Below are positions 7,207-15,500 of a stretch of 39,828 nucleotides of DNA, in pieces. The stretch comes from Nitrospirales bacterium. Its GTDB lineage: Bacteria > Nitrospirota > Nitrospiria > Nitrospirales > UBA8639. The stretch spans positions 1 through 39,828 of the forward strand of contig JAJDBR010000166.1 of NCBI GenBank assembly GCA_029261275.1, read 5' to 3'. Both the position numbers and the translations under genes were made by a program. The notes beneath the pieces were generated by a model. The model saw only the letters and a list, made by a program, of their open reading frames with translations, searched no databases and had not been told where the DNA came from. The first letter of the stretch is position 1. Each line of letters begins with the position of its first letter.

Positions 7207-8370
7207 ATGGGACTCACCAAGCGAAAGGACGGGTGGTACGTAGAGTTTTCCGTCGTGGATGATGGGAAGTTTATAAGGTTGGGAAAAGGTATTCCCGGTG
7301 CGAAGTTGAGGAGATGGAAAGCGTGTGGGACAACCAAGACCATGGCTAAACAACATGCGGCCAAAATTCACACCGAGTTAGTAATGGATGGAATGAAAAG
7401 CGAGAGAGAGTCGAGTTCTATGACATTTCAGGCTCTTGCTCGAATTTACCTTGATACCCACACCGTCCAAAAACACAACACTTATCCTTGGAAAAAGGCC
7501 ATCATTGAAAAACGTTTTCTTCCGTTTTTTGGGAAATTATCTCTCAATGAAGTTTCTCCCTTAAAAATTGAGAAATTTCGTGATCAACGATTGCAAGATG
7601 TTGGCAATGGTGGGACAACCCTCAAGGTTGCCACGATCAATCGGAATTTAGCCCTGCTGAAAGCTATTTTTTCTCTGGCAATACGAGAGGGATGGCTTGA
7701 ACGAAATCCTGTCAGTCTTATTAAGTTGGGAAAAGAGAATAATGTACGGGATCGAGTGCTAGAGCCAGAGGAATTTGACCGTCTGCAAACTCACTCGGCC
7801 CTTCACCTCCAGGCCATCAATCTGTGTGCGTATCAAACTGGTATGCGTTCGGGAGAAATATTAACGCTCACTTGGGATCGTGTGGATTTTCAAGCCGGGT
7901 TAATTCGTTTACGTGCAGAAGATACGAAGACAGATGATGCTCGTTTGATTCCTCTCACTCGTGAGTTGACGGTCTTATTGAAGAATTTGTATAAGGTCCG
8001 ATATCTTGATGAGCAAAAGGTGTTTCTTGTGAAGGGTCGGTCTATTGGGTCAATGAAGACTGCCTTTAAAGGGGCATGTCGTCGTGCTGGAATTGATGGA
8101 TTCAATTTTCACGATTTTCGTCATACGGCAGTCACCAATATGAGGCGGGCAGGGATTGATCACCTGACGATTATGAAAATTACTGGCCACAAGACAATGG
8201 CAGTGTTTAAACGCTACAATAGCTTCCGAGTGAATGACTTAAAACAAGCCGCTTCTCAATTTAACACCTATTTAACACTAGCCCATACACCTCAAGTGAC
8301 TGACTCGCCTAACTCGTTGATTTTAAAGGATGCGCCCGTAGCTCAGTTGGATAGAGCATCGGCCTTCTAA
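7207..8370 (+). CDS. int: Tyrosine site-specific integrase
   Basis: This 387-aa phage-type integrase has an N-terminal arm-binding domain (about 1-60), a SAM-like core-binding domain (about 72-165) and a catalytic domain with R214 (GMRSGEI), K241 (DTKTDD), H302-x2-R305 (HDFRH), H328 (TGHKT) and nucleophile Y337 (KRYNSF). All six expected residues are present, so the enzyme is probably active. A good Shine-Dalgarno (AAAAGGGGGC) precedes the ATG at 7207. The last 12 residues (376-387) are read from the tRNA-Arg gene, and the TAA stop is in the anticodon loop, which points to that tRNA as the attachment site and to the recombination crossover being at or beyond that point. It belongs with the excisionase-like and Xre genes just upstream. 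Confidence 0.93.
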   Translation: MGLTKRKDGWYVEFSVVDDGKFIRLGKGIPGAKLRRWKACGTTKTMAKQHAAKIHTELVMDGMKSERESSSMTFQALARIYLDTHTVQKHNTYPWKKAIIEKRFLPFFGKLSLNEVSPLKIEKFRDQRLQDVGNGGTTLKVATINRNLALLKAIFSLAIREGWLERNPVSLIKLGKENNVRDRVLEPEEFDRLQTHSALHLQAINLCAYQTGMRSGEILTLTWDRVDFQAGLIRLRAEDTKTDDARLIPLTRELTVLLKNLYKVRYLDEQKVFLVKGRSIGSMKTAFKGACRRAGIDGFNFHDFRHTAVTNMRRAGIDHLTIMKITGHKTMAVFKRYNSFRVNDLKQAASQFNTYLTLAHTPQVTDSPNSLILKDAPVAQLDRASAF

Positions 8371-8408
8371 GCCGGTGGTCGCTGGTTCGATTCCAGCCGG
8401 GCGCACCA
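8332..8408 (+). tRNA. tRNA-Arg(TCT)
   Basis: A full cloverleaf can be drawn: acceptor GCGCCCG paired with CGGGCGC, D-arm GCTC...GAGC, anticodon stem TCGGC/GCCGG with loop CTTCTAA (anticodon TCT, reading AGA), T-arm GCTGG-TTCGATT-CCAGC, discriminator A and an encoded CCA. It overlaps the 3' end of the integrase gene by 39 nt and is the likely integration target. The gene appears intact. Confidence 0.97.
8332..8408 (+). other. Probable attachment site (element/chromosome boundary) in tRNA-Arg
   Basis: The integrase gene reads into the 5' half of the tRNA, so the element lies on the 5' side and must supply that half of the gene. The displaced chromosomal 5' half should lie at the other boundary of the element; no second copy of the anticodon arm was found by eye in 1-7200, so the left end is probably outside the window or too diverged to see. 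Confidence 0.5.
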
Positions 8409-8944
8409 ATCAAATCATCAGATTGCGTCTCTTTCTCCGGTCGCTCATCCGAACCACTTCCAGTTTTACTCTCAGTTCCAATCCCTAAAAAATTAACTGA
8501 CACCTTATTCACGATTTATTAATCCCACGTGATGAATAAATAGAAGGGACAGCCAGTAAACCGTATCTAACTAGATACGATCGTGTATCTGTTAAGATAC
8601 GATTATGTGGGAGTTCCTATACCTCGCCGTTCTTCGGTTTATGACTTCCTTTTTATTAGCCTACATGTTTCTTTCAATAAATCAGCCGTTTGCAGGAAGG
8701 GGTTGGGATACTCCTTTGTGCAGACATATATGGTACTAAAGTTGCTGAGATTTACGACGCAAGAAGAAAAATTTGAATCTGTGTAATTAGAGGCTGGCCA
8801 GCGAGAGAAAAACTCTGGGTGTTGCCCTGATTGTACCGGTGTTGGCTTATTTTTTTATTCCTTTGGTAAATCTTCTATCGTTCTAGCAGAACATTAGGAT
8901 TCCTTTCCGTTTTTATTCAACTTACCTGGAGAGAGGAGTAGACT
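8409..8944. other. Intergenic region after tRNA-Arg
   Basis: No convincing gene. It contains the twin palindromes at 8562-8601. A 67-codon frame that begins inside these palindromes has no family resemblance and no ribosome-binding site. Confidence 0.6.
8562..8601. repeat. Two tandem palindromes (GTATCT-N4-AGATAC)
   Basis: Two perfect 6-bp inverted repeats stand side by side, GTATCT-AACT-AGATAC and GTATCT-GTTA-AGATAC, with centres 22 bp apart, i.e. about two helical turns. This layout suits cooperative binding of a dimeric regulator or integrase/excisionase. No poly-T follows, so a terminator is unlikely. Confidence 0.75.
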
Positions 8945-10687
8945 ATGCCAGCTGTAAATTGGAACCAGCCATCAACCGGAGCCGTGAGCGATCTAGCTCC
9001 AGCACTCACTGTAAAAAACGAACAGAACGGTGCTCTGGTTGCCGGAAGCAAAGGTGTTGCTGTATATGCAGAGTCCATCGAAGATGAGGCGGTAGTAGCA
9101 CAGGCAGATAAAAATCTTGCAGGGCGATTTGCCTCGGATCAATCGGTGGGTGCCCTTGGCTTCGCCCCGAAGGCCACGGGTCTCTATGGAGTCAACCTGA
9201 ATGGAGACAATGCTGCTGTAGTAGGAGTAAACGGCACAGACCCAGCATTACCGGGCGCCAATAAGGAGGGAGTCGGCGTCCTCGGCATGACTCTTCGCAA
9301 TGAGGCAACCGGCACCGTGGGGTTTGCGTTCGGGAAGAGGTCGGTCGGCGTGCATGGAGAGGCGGTTGAATCAGGCATCGGGGTGCGGGGCCTCGGGAGC
9401 AGCGGAGGCGTGCAGGGTTTTAGCAGTGGTAACATCGGCGTGGCTGGCGTGACTGGGTCGGAGCATTCGGCGGGTGTGTACGGTTTTGGACCTGGTCAGT
9501 CCGCTGGTATTCGAGCCGAAGCCATTGCGGGTCCTGGCCTGGAGGCACACTCGATAGCTGGAACGGGCGTGCAAGCCCTAAGCGAGCAAGCACATGGAGT
9601 GGTGAGTGAGGCCAAAGCCGAAAATGCGTCTGGAGTGATTGGCAAGAACGACCACCAAATGGGAGTGGGTGTGGACGGCTTCAGCCAAAACGGAACAGCT
9701 GTGCGCGCGGAGTCCTCGCACGGAACGGCGATCTATGCCCAATCATGGGATGGTAGTGTGATAGATGCCTCAAAATACAGTCAGAGCGCCCCCGCAATCG
9801 ATACCTCTTCGTTAAGCTCGACAGCAGTTCGGGCTCTTTCTGGTATTAGTCATGGTATAGAGGCTGTCGGTAACACAGGTGTTTTCGGATTTTCATGGTC
9901 TCCTCCAACCAATTCGGATGAAAAAGATGGCGTGGGAGTCTTTGGTGGCTCTCTAGTGGGCAAGGGTATATCGGGTAGTACGCTCTCCGGTATCGGTGTG
10001 CATGGGTTGGGCGTCCCACAGTTCGGAGCCTGGGCGGGGTATTTTCAGGGAAATGTTCATGTGACAGGAATGTTCTCAAAAAGTGCGTCTTGCTTCTCCA
10101 TCGATCACCCACTTGATCCAAAGCGAAAGGTCCTCAACCATGCATCCGTGGAAGCACCTGAGTATAAGACCTTTTACGATGGAGTTGTGACGTTGAATGC
10201 TCGAGGACAGGGTCGCGTGCGACTGCCGCGCTGGTTCACGGTTCTTAATCGTGACCTACGGTACCAACTGACATCAATCGGAGCGCCAGTTCCTAATCTC
10301 CACGTGAGTCAGGAGGTTAAAAATAACATGTTTGTCATTGCTGGAGGCAGTCGAGGGCAAAAGGTATGCTGGCAGGTGACCGGAGTGCGGCGTGATACCT
10401 GGGCGCAAGCCAATCCCTTGAAGGTCGAGCAGGCCAAGCGAGAAGCACGCCAAAATATTGGGACATCAACCGTAGCTGAACTCCAAAGGAGTGCCGAGAA
10501 GTACAAAAAACGTGTAGTGGCCTTACGGAAGGAAGCCTCTAAGCGGGAACGCTTGATGAAAGCGCGGCCTCCGAAGCCGCGCACTGCCCCGAGTCCGGTA
10601 GTGCCAGGAGTTTCCAACAAGACACTGGGAAAGATCGCCGATCGAGCTACTGAAAGCTTTAAGGACCTCATTCGATCAGACCAATAA
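8945..10687 (+). CDS. Gly-rich repeat, fibre-like protein with conserved C-terminal module
   Basis: The first two thirds of this 580-aa protein (about 30-370) is a run of short, imperfect repeats of about 14-20 residues built on G-V-x-G-x-(S/G) patterns (GVGVLG, SVGVHGE, GIGVRGLG, SAGVYGFG, GTGVQAL). This suggests a stacked beta-structure such as a beta-helix or trimeric fibre. Next comes a conserved module (FSIDHPLDPKRKVLNHASVE ... RYQLTSIGAPVPNLHV ... VCWQVTGVRRD) that occurs at the end of many hypothetical repeat proteins of diverse bacteria. The tail (about 495-545) is a highly charged coiled coil. No signal peptide is visible, so secretion would need another route, or the protein is cytoplasmic. 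The ATG follows a strong GGAGAGAGGAG site. It is a single-gene unit, and its function is unknown. Confidence 0.7.
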   Translation: MPAVNWNQPSTGAVSDLAPALTVKNEQNGALVAGSKGVAVYAESIEDEAVVAQADKNLAGRFASDQSVGALGFAPKATGLYGVNLNGDNAAVVGVNGTDPALPGANKEGVGVLGMTLRNEATGTVGFAFGKRSVGVHGEAVESGIGVRGLGSSGGVQGFSSGNIGVAGVTGSEHSAGVYGFGPGQSAGIRAEAIAGPGLEAHSIAGTGVQALSEQAHGVVSEAKAENASGVIGKNDHQMGVGVDGFSQNGTAVRAESSHGTAIYAQSWDGSVIDASKYSQSAPAIDTSSLSSTAVRALSGISHGIEAVGNTGVFGFSWSPPTNSDEKDGVGVFGGSLVGKGISGSTLSGIGVHGLGVPQFGAWAGYFQGNVHVTGMFSKSASCFSIDHPLDPKRKVLNHASVEAPEYKTFYDGVVTLNARGQGRVRLPRWFTVLNRDLRYQLTSIGAPVPNLHVSQEVKNNMFVIAGGSRGQKVCWQVTGVRRDTWAQANPLKVEQAKREARQNIGTSTVAELQRSAEKYKKRVVALRKEASKRERLMKARPPKPRTAPSPVVPGVSNKTLGKIADRATESFKDLIRSDQ

Positions 10688-11343
10688 GATTTAATCGTAG
10701 GGTGTCCCTTGGATGCAGTGTGGTCCAAATACTCCTGCGGCTTCGTGGGAGAAATATTTCAATAGGGGTCCCATCTATAAATTCATCTCCTAAGAAATTG
10801 TTGACCATTTTGGCCCACTAAGGCGATCTTTCCCACAATGCTGATTTTACTACAATGTTGGTATGGGGAAGAAATGGTGGATGAGGAGATCTGGCGGGTT
10901 AGGAATCCAGTGGTTTTAAGGAGGTATCTGCCCATAAGAGAATGGAAAGTTATATAACGAGGTTTGCTACAGACTCTCTCCTTAGAGGGCACACTAGTTG
11001 TCCTCTCCATGGTTCCTTTCACCTTCATTCCTAGACAGGCCTGAAGGAAATTCTCAATCCCAAATTCGTTATTGGGTGAGTTGAAATTGGGTATGGGACG
11101 CTTTTTCCTATAGGGAAAGGTCTGCCTCCTGCCGATGCCATTTTTTGAATTCTGGCTAGCGGTCTTTTTTCTTTACCTGTCGAATTTCCCAGGTTTTAGG
11201 ACCCTTCTTTTTGGCCCAAGCCCATAAGTGAGTAGCGATTTAATGGCACGCTGGTTGCTCAAGACATTCTCTTGTGCGCCCTGGAACGAGATAGACAGAA
11301 GAGATACGGTAAATCATGAGGGAGGAAAAGGAGGAATTGATTC
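10688..11343. other. Intergenic region
   Basis: About 650 bp in which I see no credible gene on either strand; an 81-codon minus-strand frame lacks any recognisable feature. An AGGAGGTATC sequence near 10918 resembles a ribosome-binding site but no start codon follows in range, so a decayed gene is possible. Confidence 0.5.
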
Positions 11344-11676
11344 ATGTTAGTCATGACACGGAGAGATAAAGAGACTCGAATTTTATTGTTATCGGGACGG
11401 TGTGATAAAACAGCTCGCGTACCGGTGGAAACGGCGTTAGCAGCAGCAGAAGGCCCTGGGTGCACCCAGGTCGTTCTTGATTTTTCAAAAGTGTCATCAC
11501 TGGACAGCGCGGGGATTGGTAAATTATTGCTCCTCTATTATTCACTACGAAAAAAAGGTGTGGCATTGACGGTGATGAATCCTCGATCTTCGGTTGAAGA
11601 ATTACTACATTTGGTGAATTTTTCAACGTTATTTCCTATTGTGCAAAACAAAACCAATGTGCGATCGGTTGCCTAG
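11344..11676 (+). CDS. STAS-domain protein (anti-sigma factor antagonist-like)
   Basis: This 110-aa protein is a single STAS domain of the SpoIIAA/RsbV type. The beta strand VVLDFSKVSSLDSAGIGKLL contains the conserved D-S-x-G turn; Ser55 is in the position that partner kinases phosphorylate. The rest (LLYYSLRKKGVALTVMNPRS, VEELLHLVNFSTLF) follows the usual helix/strand order. In known systems, the unphosphorylated antagonist binds an anti-sigma kinase and frees the sigma factor or another target. A strong AAAAGGAGGAATTG Shine-Dalgarno supports the ATG. No kinase or phosphatase gene is nearby, so the partners must be encoded elsewhere. The next gene is a paralogue. Confidence 0.85.
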   Translation: MLVMTRRDKETRILLLSGRCDKTARVPVETALAAAEGPGCTQVVLDFSKVSSLDSAGIGKLLLLYYSLRKKGVALTVMNPRSSVEELLHLVNFSTLFPIVQNKTNVRSVA

Positions 11677-11745
11677 GAAAATTCTGTTGGCTGGTCACCA
11701 ATGTCTTAAGTTGCCTTTATGGGGAACCGAAAAGATTGACCAGTC

Positions 11746-12132
11746 ATGAACGACATGTCAACACAGTCTACCCACCATCCGACTATGCATATCATTACCC
11801 TTGGGGCATGTTTAGACGCACAGGCCGAACACCTTTTAGAATCAGCTGTGTATCAGGCGGAGGAAGCGCAGGGTCGACATATTCTATTGAATCTGCAAGC
11901 GCTGACGACGATTGATAGTCGTGGATTAGGAAAACTATTTTTGACGTATCATCATCTTAATCGTCAGAAAATTCGTTTGAGTTTGGTGAATCCTCGGCCC
12001 ATGGTTCGGGAAATGCTGGAGTTTGTGAATTTTTCAAAGCTTGTCCGAATCTATCACTCCATGGATGAAATTGAGGGGCAAGAACATCATTTGCCGGAAC
12101 CCTCCGGGCTCCATTCAAATGCACTGAATTAG
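11746..12132 (+). CDS. Second STAS-domain protein (paralogue)
   Basis: This 128-aa STAS protein is related to its upstream neighbour: ILLNLQALTTIDSRGLGKLF with candidate phosphoacceptor Ser58, then NPRPMVREMLEFVNFSKLV, which mirrors NPRSSVEELLHLVNFSTLF of the first copy. The pair probably arose by tandem duplication and may bind the same partner with different regulation. It has a longer N-terminus and a hydrophilic tail after the domain. The ribosome-binding site is weak (about 69 nt separate the two genes), so expression could depend on read-through from the first gene. The sigma-pathway role is inferred from the family. Confidence 0.8.
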   Translation: MNDMSTQSTHHPTMHIITLGACLDAQAEHLLESAVYQAEEAQGRHILLNLQALTTIDSRGLGKLFLTYHHLNRQKIRLSLVNPRPMVREMLEFVNFSKLVRIYHSMDEIEGQEHHLPEPSGLHSNALN

Positions 12133-12218
12133 TGTTTTCTTTTCTTCCTTTGTTCCTTCGAGGGATTTCCCTTTTGAAATATTAACGCGGAGTTTCTCTA
12201 CAAGTTTTTTATTCCTAC

Positions 12219-12236
12219 AAGAGGGGAACCCCTCTT
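12219..12236. repeat. Inverted repeat (AAGAGGGG-AA-CCCCTCTT)
   Basis: An 8-bp perfect inverted repeat with a 2-nt centre lies between the STAS pair and the next small gene. No T-run follows on either strand, so it may be an operator or a Rho-assisted transcript end rather than an intrinsic terminator. Confidence 0.4.
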
Positions 12237-12362
12237 ATCAGGTGCTGATCTAGTACTCAATTAATGAAAATTTCTTCTATTCGATTCTATTAGTTTAAGA
12301 ACACCGGAAATAGAACCGATGGGTCTATTGATAAAACATTGCTTTAGTTAAGGAGAAATCTC

Positions 12363-12596
12363 ATGTATATAAAAACTGGTCCTAAAAATAATGAAGGATC
12401 CTCATGCACCCTATTATTTCATCAGGATCCAGATATCCGATCCAATGCTGCCATTCAATTGGGTGGTGAAACAGATCGGGTGTCTGCCCAACGCTTTGCC
12501 CTTGAAGCCTTGACGACTGCCCTGGAAGATCCCTGCTCCACGGTTCAGGAAGCCGCGTTACAATCCTTGATGCGAATGAGCGTCAAGAACGGATAG
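12363..12596 (+). CDS. Small HEAT-like repeat protein
   Basis: This 77-aa protein has a clear AAGGAG ribosome-binding site before the ATG. Residues about 24-72 hold two helical hairpins with HEAT-repeat character: DPDIRSNAAIQLGG and LEDPCSTVQEAALQSLMRMS. HEAT repeats mediate protein binding. It has no catalytic motif, signal peptide or membrane segment. It follows the two STAS genes and might be an adaptor in the same regulatory route, but separation by about 230 bp and its own leader make this only a suggestion. Confidence 0.55.
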   Translation: MYIKTGPKNNEGSSCTLLFHQDPDIRSNAAIQLGGETDRVSAQRFALEALTTALEDPCSTVQEAALQSLMRMSVKNG

Positions 12597-12735
12597 AAAG
12601 AAGTCTATCCTAACTTGCGAAGCGGTGGTAACCTCGCTTTCTTATTTGGTTCTTTATTGACTTCAGTTTTCTCCTCTCCCTAGAATCCCTGTTGACCCTG
12701 ATCCACTTGTCCCCTTAACAAAGAAACCTTTTCCT

Positions 12736-13818
12736 GTGTCATCCATTCTTGTCCTCAAGGATGTCGTGAAAACTCACGGCCAAGTTGTTGCCGTTAACCA
12801 TGTTTCGTTGACCATTGAACGGGGAGAATTTTTTTCCATACTAGGGCCAAGTGGGTCAGGGAAATCGACCCTTTTGCGAGTTATTGCTGGATTGGATATT
12901 CCAGATTCTGGAACGATTACGATTCAAGAGCGAATCGTTAACGCGGATCCCCCCCATGCCCGTCCGGTGAATATGGTGTTTCAGCAGTATGCGTTGTTCC
13001 CTCACATGACGGTATTTGACAATATTGCGTTTGGCCTAAAGATGCAGCGTCAAACCCAGCCATGTATTCGGGCGGCTGTCGAAGAGATGGCTACTCTTGT
13101 GCGTTTAGAAGGAAAATTACAACGATTTCCGGAGCAACTCTCAGGAGGGGAACAGCAGCGAGTGGCGTTGGGTCGCGCGCTCGTGAATCGTCCCGTTGTT
13201 TTGCTTCTGGATGAACCCTTGGCGGCACTGGATCAGCAGTTGCGACAGGACATGCAAGCGGAACTGAAACATATACAAGAAGAAGTGAACACGACCTTTG
13301 TGTGTGTGACCCATCAGCAGGATGAAGCCCTTTTGGTTTCAGATCGTATCGGCGTGATGGCCGCTGGAAAGCTTTTACAGGTTGGAACGCCTCAAGAAAT
13401 TTATGAACAGCCAGTCTCTTCGACTGTTGCCAAGTTTATTGGCCTCTCCAATTCTTTTTCAGGCATGATTACTCGGACAAAGAGTGGGATCTGTTGGATT
13501 GAGCAGGAACATTTTCCCTTGATGATGGCTCGTTGTCCAAAAGGTCTTGTGGCTGGGCCTGTCTTCGTTGTTGTTCGGCCTGAACATATTCATATTTCGG
13601 TTGATCAGCCTTGCAATGACTACGAGAATACCCTTTCTGCGGTGGTACATGATGTGGCCTATCATGGCCACGAAGTGTTCTACTATTTCTGTCTAGCCAA
13701 CGACTCAATCTGGACGGCTCGGGTGCCGAGAGCTGAAGTTCCTACACCCTCATTGGTCGTTGGCCAATCTCTGTTTCTTCAGTGGGCGGCCCATGAAGGC
13801 TTCGCGCTTTCTGACTAA
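12736..13818 (+). CDS. potA: Polyamine ABC transporter ATP-binding subunit
   Basis: This 360-aa ATPase powers uptake of spermidine/putrescine (family inference). Walker A GPSGSGKST is at 37-45, the Q-loop in VFQQYALFPH (81-90), signature LSGGEQQR at 135-142, Walker B VLLLDEP at about 155-161, and the switch histidine in CVTHQQDEA. After residue 240 comes a TOBE regulatory domain (FVVVRPEHIHIS), as in PotA. The start is a GTG at 12736 with a poor ribosome-binding site; it aligns with the normal length of the family. It is the first gene of a complete potABCD operon: potB begins 21 nt later and the other genes overlap. Confidence 0.9.
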   Translation: MSSILVLKDVVKTHGQVVAVNHVSLTIERGEFFSILGPSGSGKSTLLRVIAGLDIPDSGTITIQERIVNADPPHARPVNMVFQQYALFPHMTVFDNIAFGLKMQRQTQPCIRAAVEEMATLVRLEGKLQRFPEQLSGGEQQRVALGRALVNRPVVLLLDEPLAALDQQLRQDMQAELKHIQEEVNTTFVCVTHQQDEALLVSDRIGVMAAGKLLQVGTPQEIYEQPVSSTVAKFIGLSNSFSGMITRTKSGICWIEQEHFPLMMARCPKGLVAGPVFVVVRPEHIHISVDQPCNDYENTLSAVVHDVAYHGHEVFYYFCLANDSIWTARVPRAEVPTPSLVVGQSLFLQWAAHEGFALSD

Positions 13819-13839
13819 TTGACTTGACCCTTCATTCTT

Positions 13840-14700
13840 GTGATTCATCTCTTTTCGCATTCCTTGCCATTATCGGTGAAATACTTGTTCTGGGGGGCAA
13901 GTTTTTTTTTATTGCTGTTCTTTTTCCTTCCATTGCTGGTGGTATTGGGCGTCAGTCTCGCGAGTCGAGGTCTCTATGGCGGGGTTGAATGGATCGCCAC
14001 CCTCGACAACTATCGTCGGTTAGCTGATCCATTGATGGGGATAATTTTTTTTCGATCGTTAATCTTTGCGAGTCTGGCCACAATTGTTTGTGCTGTCATA
14101 GGGTTTCCGTTGGCCTATATGGTCGCTCGAGCATCTCCTCGATGGCAACTGTTATTGCTGACCTTGGTGATGATACCGTTTTGGACCAATTTTTTAGTGC
14201 GAACCTATGCGTGGATTTTACTTCTCCGTGCTGATGGGTTGGTGAATGCGTTTCTCATTTGGTTTGGGATTCAATCGGAACCACTTTCGTTATTGTTTAC
14301 TGATTTTGCGGTGGCCCTCGGATTGATCTATGGTTATCTTCCGTTCATGGTGCTGCCGTTAATCGTGGCCATCGAACGTATCTCTCCGCATTTAGAAGAA
14401 GCGGCCTACGATCTGTATGCTTCGGTGGGTGCGATGTTTCGACATGTCGTTCTTCCATTGAGCAAACCTGGTTTTGTGGCGGGAGGTGTCTTGGTGTTTA
14501 TTCCTTCGCTTGGGGCTTTTATCACCCCCTATTTATTAGGTGGCGGACAAAAGATGATGATTGGGACGCTCATTCAACAGGAATTTCTCGTATCTCGGGA
14601 TTGGCCATTCGGATCGGCCTTGTCGTTTGCGTTGATGGGGACAGCCTTGATTCTGTGGTTTCTGGTTAGTCGGACATCTTTTGGGAAGAGCCTACCATGA
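13840..14700 (+). CDS. potB: Polyamine ABC transporter permease
   Basis: This 286-aa inner-membrane protein has about six hydrophobic segments and a BPD_transp_1 domain. The EAA loop that docks onto the ATPase is EEAAYDLYASVGAMFRHVVLPLSKPG (about 188-213; only part is written in the family signature form EAA-x3-G). The sequence SLASRGLYGGVEWIATLDNY in the first periplasmic loop is typical for PotB. It starts with GTG at 13840. Its last bases overlap the potC start (ATGA at 14697-14700), so translation is coupled. With PotC it forms the membrane channel of the importer. Confidence 0.9.
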   Translation: MIHLFSHSLPLSVKYLFWGASFFLLLFFFLPLLVVLGVSLASRGLYGGVEWIATLDNYRRLADPLMGIIFFRSLIFASLATIVCAVIGFPLAYMVARASPRWQLLLLTLVMIPFWTNFLVRTYAWILLLRADGLVNAFLIWFGIQSEPLSLLFTDFAVALGLIYGYLPFMVLPLIVAIERISPHLEEAAYDLYASVGAMFRHVVLPLSKPGFVAGGVLVFIPSLGAFITPYLLGGGQKMMIGTLIQQEFLVSRDWPFGSALSFALMGTALILWFLVSRTSFGKSLP

Positions 14701-15500
14701 GAGCCTTGCCCAAACCTCTTGTTCTTGCTGGGTTTATGACTATGTTATTTTTGTATGTGCCAGTCATCATCTTGATTGGGCTTTCGTTTAACGCTTCGGC
14801 TATGGGGGTGACCTGGAAAGGGTTTTCGATCCAATGGTATGAAAAATTACTCGCCGATCCCTCGATCATGGATGCGACTATCAATAGTCTGATCATCGCC
14901 GTGCTTTCTACTTTTTTCTCTCTCCTGTTGGGCCTAGGTCTCGCCATTGGAATGGAAAAATGGCGAAAGGGGCATGCCTCATGGATGAACATCCTGATAC
15001 TCTTGCCTCTGGTCATTCCGGAAATCTTAATGGGCGTGGCCTTATTGATGGTATTTGTGTTCTTGCAAGTCCCCTTGGGCTTTGGTTCGATTGTCATTGG
15101 GCATATGGTTTTTAATCTCCCATTGACCGTGGTGATTCTCCGAGCCCGTCTCCGCAAATTTGATCCCATTTGGGAAGATGCGGCGCGTGATTTGGGCGCT
15201 TCCTCATGGAATGTTCTCACGCACATTACCGTGCCCATGCTGCGTCCAGCGATTGTGGGAGCGGCCCTCCTTAGTTTTACCGTTTCGCTGGATGATTTTG
15301 TGGTGACCTTTTTTGTGGCCGGTCCAGGCTCCACGACGTTGCCGCTCAAAGTGTTTTCGATGATCAAAACGGGATTAACCCCAGAGGTCAATGCCTTATC
15401 TGCGATAATGGTTGTGGTCTCGATGGCTTGTGTGGGATTGTCCTGGCTGTTTCAGTCCCAGGCCTATTCCTTTTCGATCAAACATGACTCATCTTCATAA
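14697..15500 (+). CDS. potC: Polyamine ABC transporter permease
   Basis: This 267-aa inner-membrane protein has about six membrane segments and the coupling loop WEDAARDLGASSWNVLTHIT (about 161-180), matching PotC. The region SFNASAMGVTWKGFSIQWYE near the N-terminus and LDDFVVTFFVAGPG toward the C-terminus are typical of the PotC/PotI branch. Its ATG overlaps the potB stop by 4 nt, and its C-terminal codons overlap the start of the lipoprotein gene potD by 17 nt. It works with PotB, PotA and PotD. Confidence 0.9.
   Translation: MRALPKPLVLAGFMTMLFLYVPVIILIGLSFNASAMGVTWKGFSIQWYEKLLADPSIMDATINSLIIAVLSTFFSLLLGLGLAIGMEKWRKGHASWMNILILLPLVIPEILMGVALLMVFVFLQVPLGFGSIVIGHMVFNLPLTVVILRARLRKFDPIWEDAARDLGASSWNVLTHITVPMLRPAIVGAALLSFTVSLDDFVVTFFVAGPGSTTLPLKVFSMIKTGLTPEVNALSAIMVVVSMACVGLSWLFQSQAYSFSIKHDSSS

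Noticed and set aside
8583-8786. 67-codon frame after the tRNA
   Set aside because: Begins inside the twin palindromes, has no ribosome-binding site and no family resemblance.
10783-11028. 81-codon minus-strand frame
   Set aside because: No recognisable features; it fills a gene-free stretch and has no leader.
12612-12640. Weak hairpin with T-rich tail before potA
   Set aside because: The stem is poor (mismatches) and cannot be called a terminator with confidence.
14666-15391. 241-codon minus-strand open frame
   Set aside because: Antiparallel shadow of potC; composition is low-complexity Ser/Thr/Arg/Lys without family motifs, and potC is fully supported.
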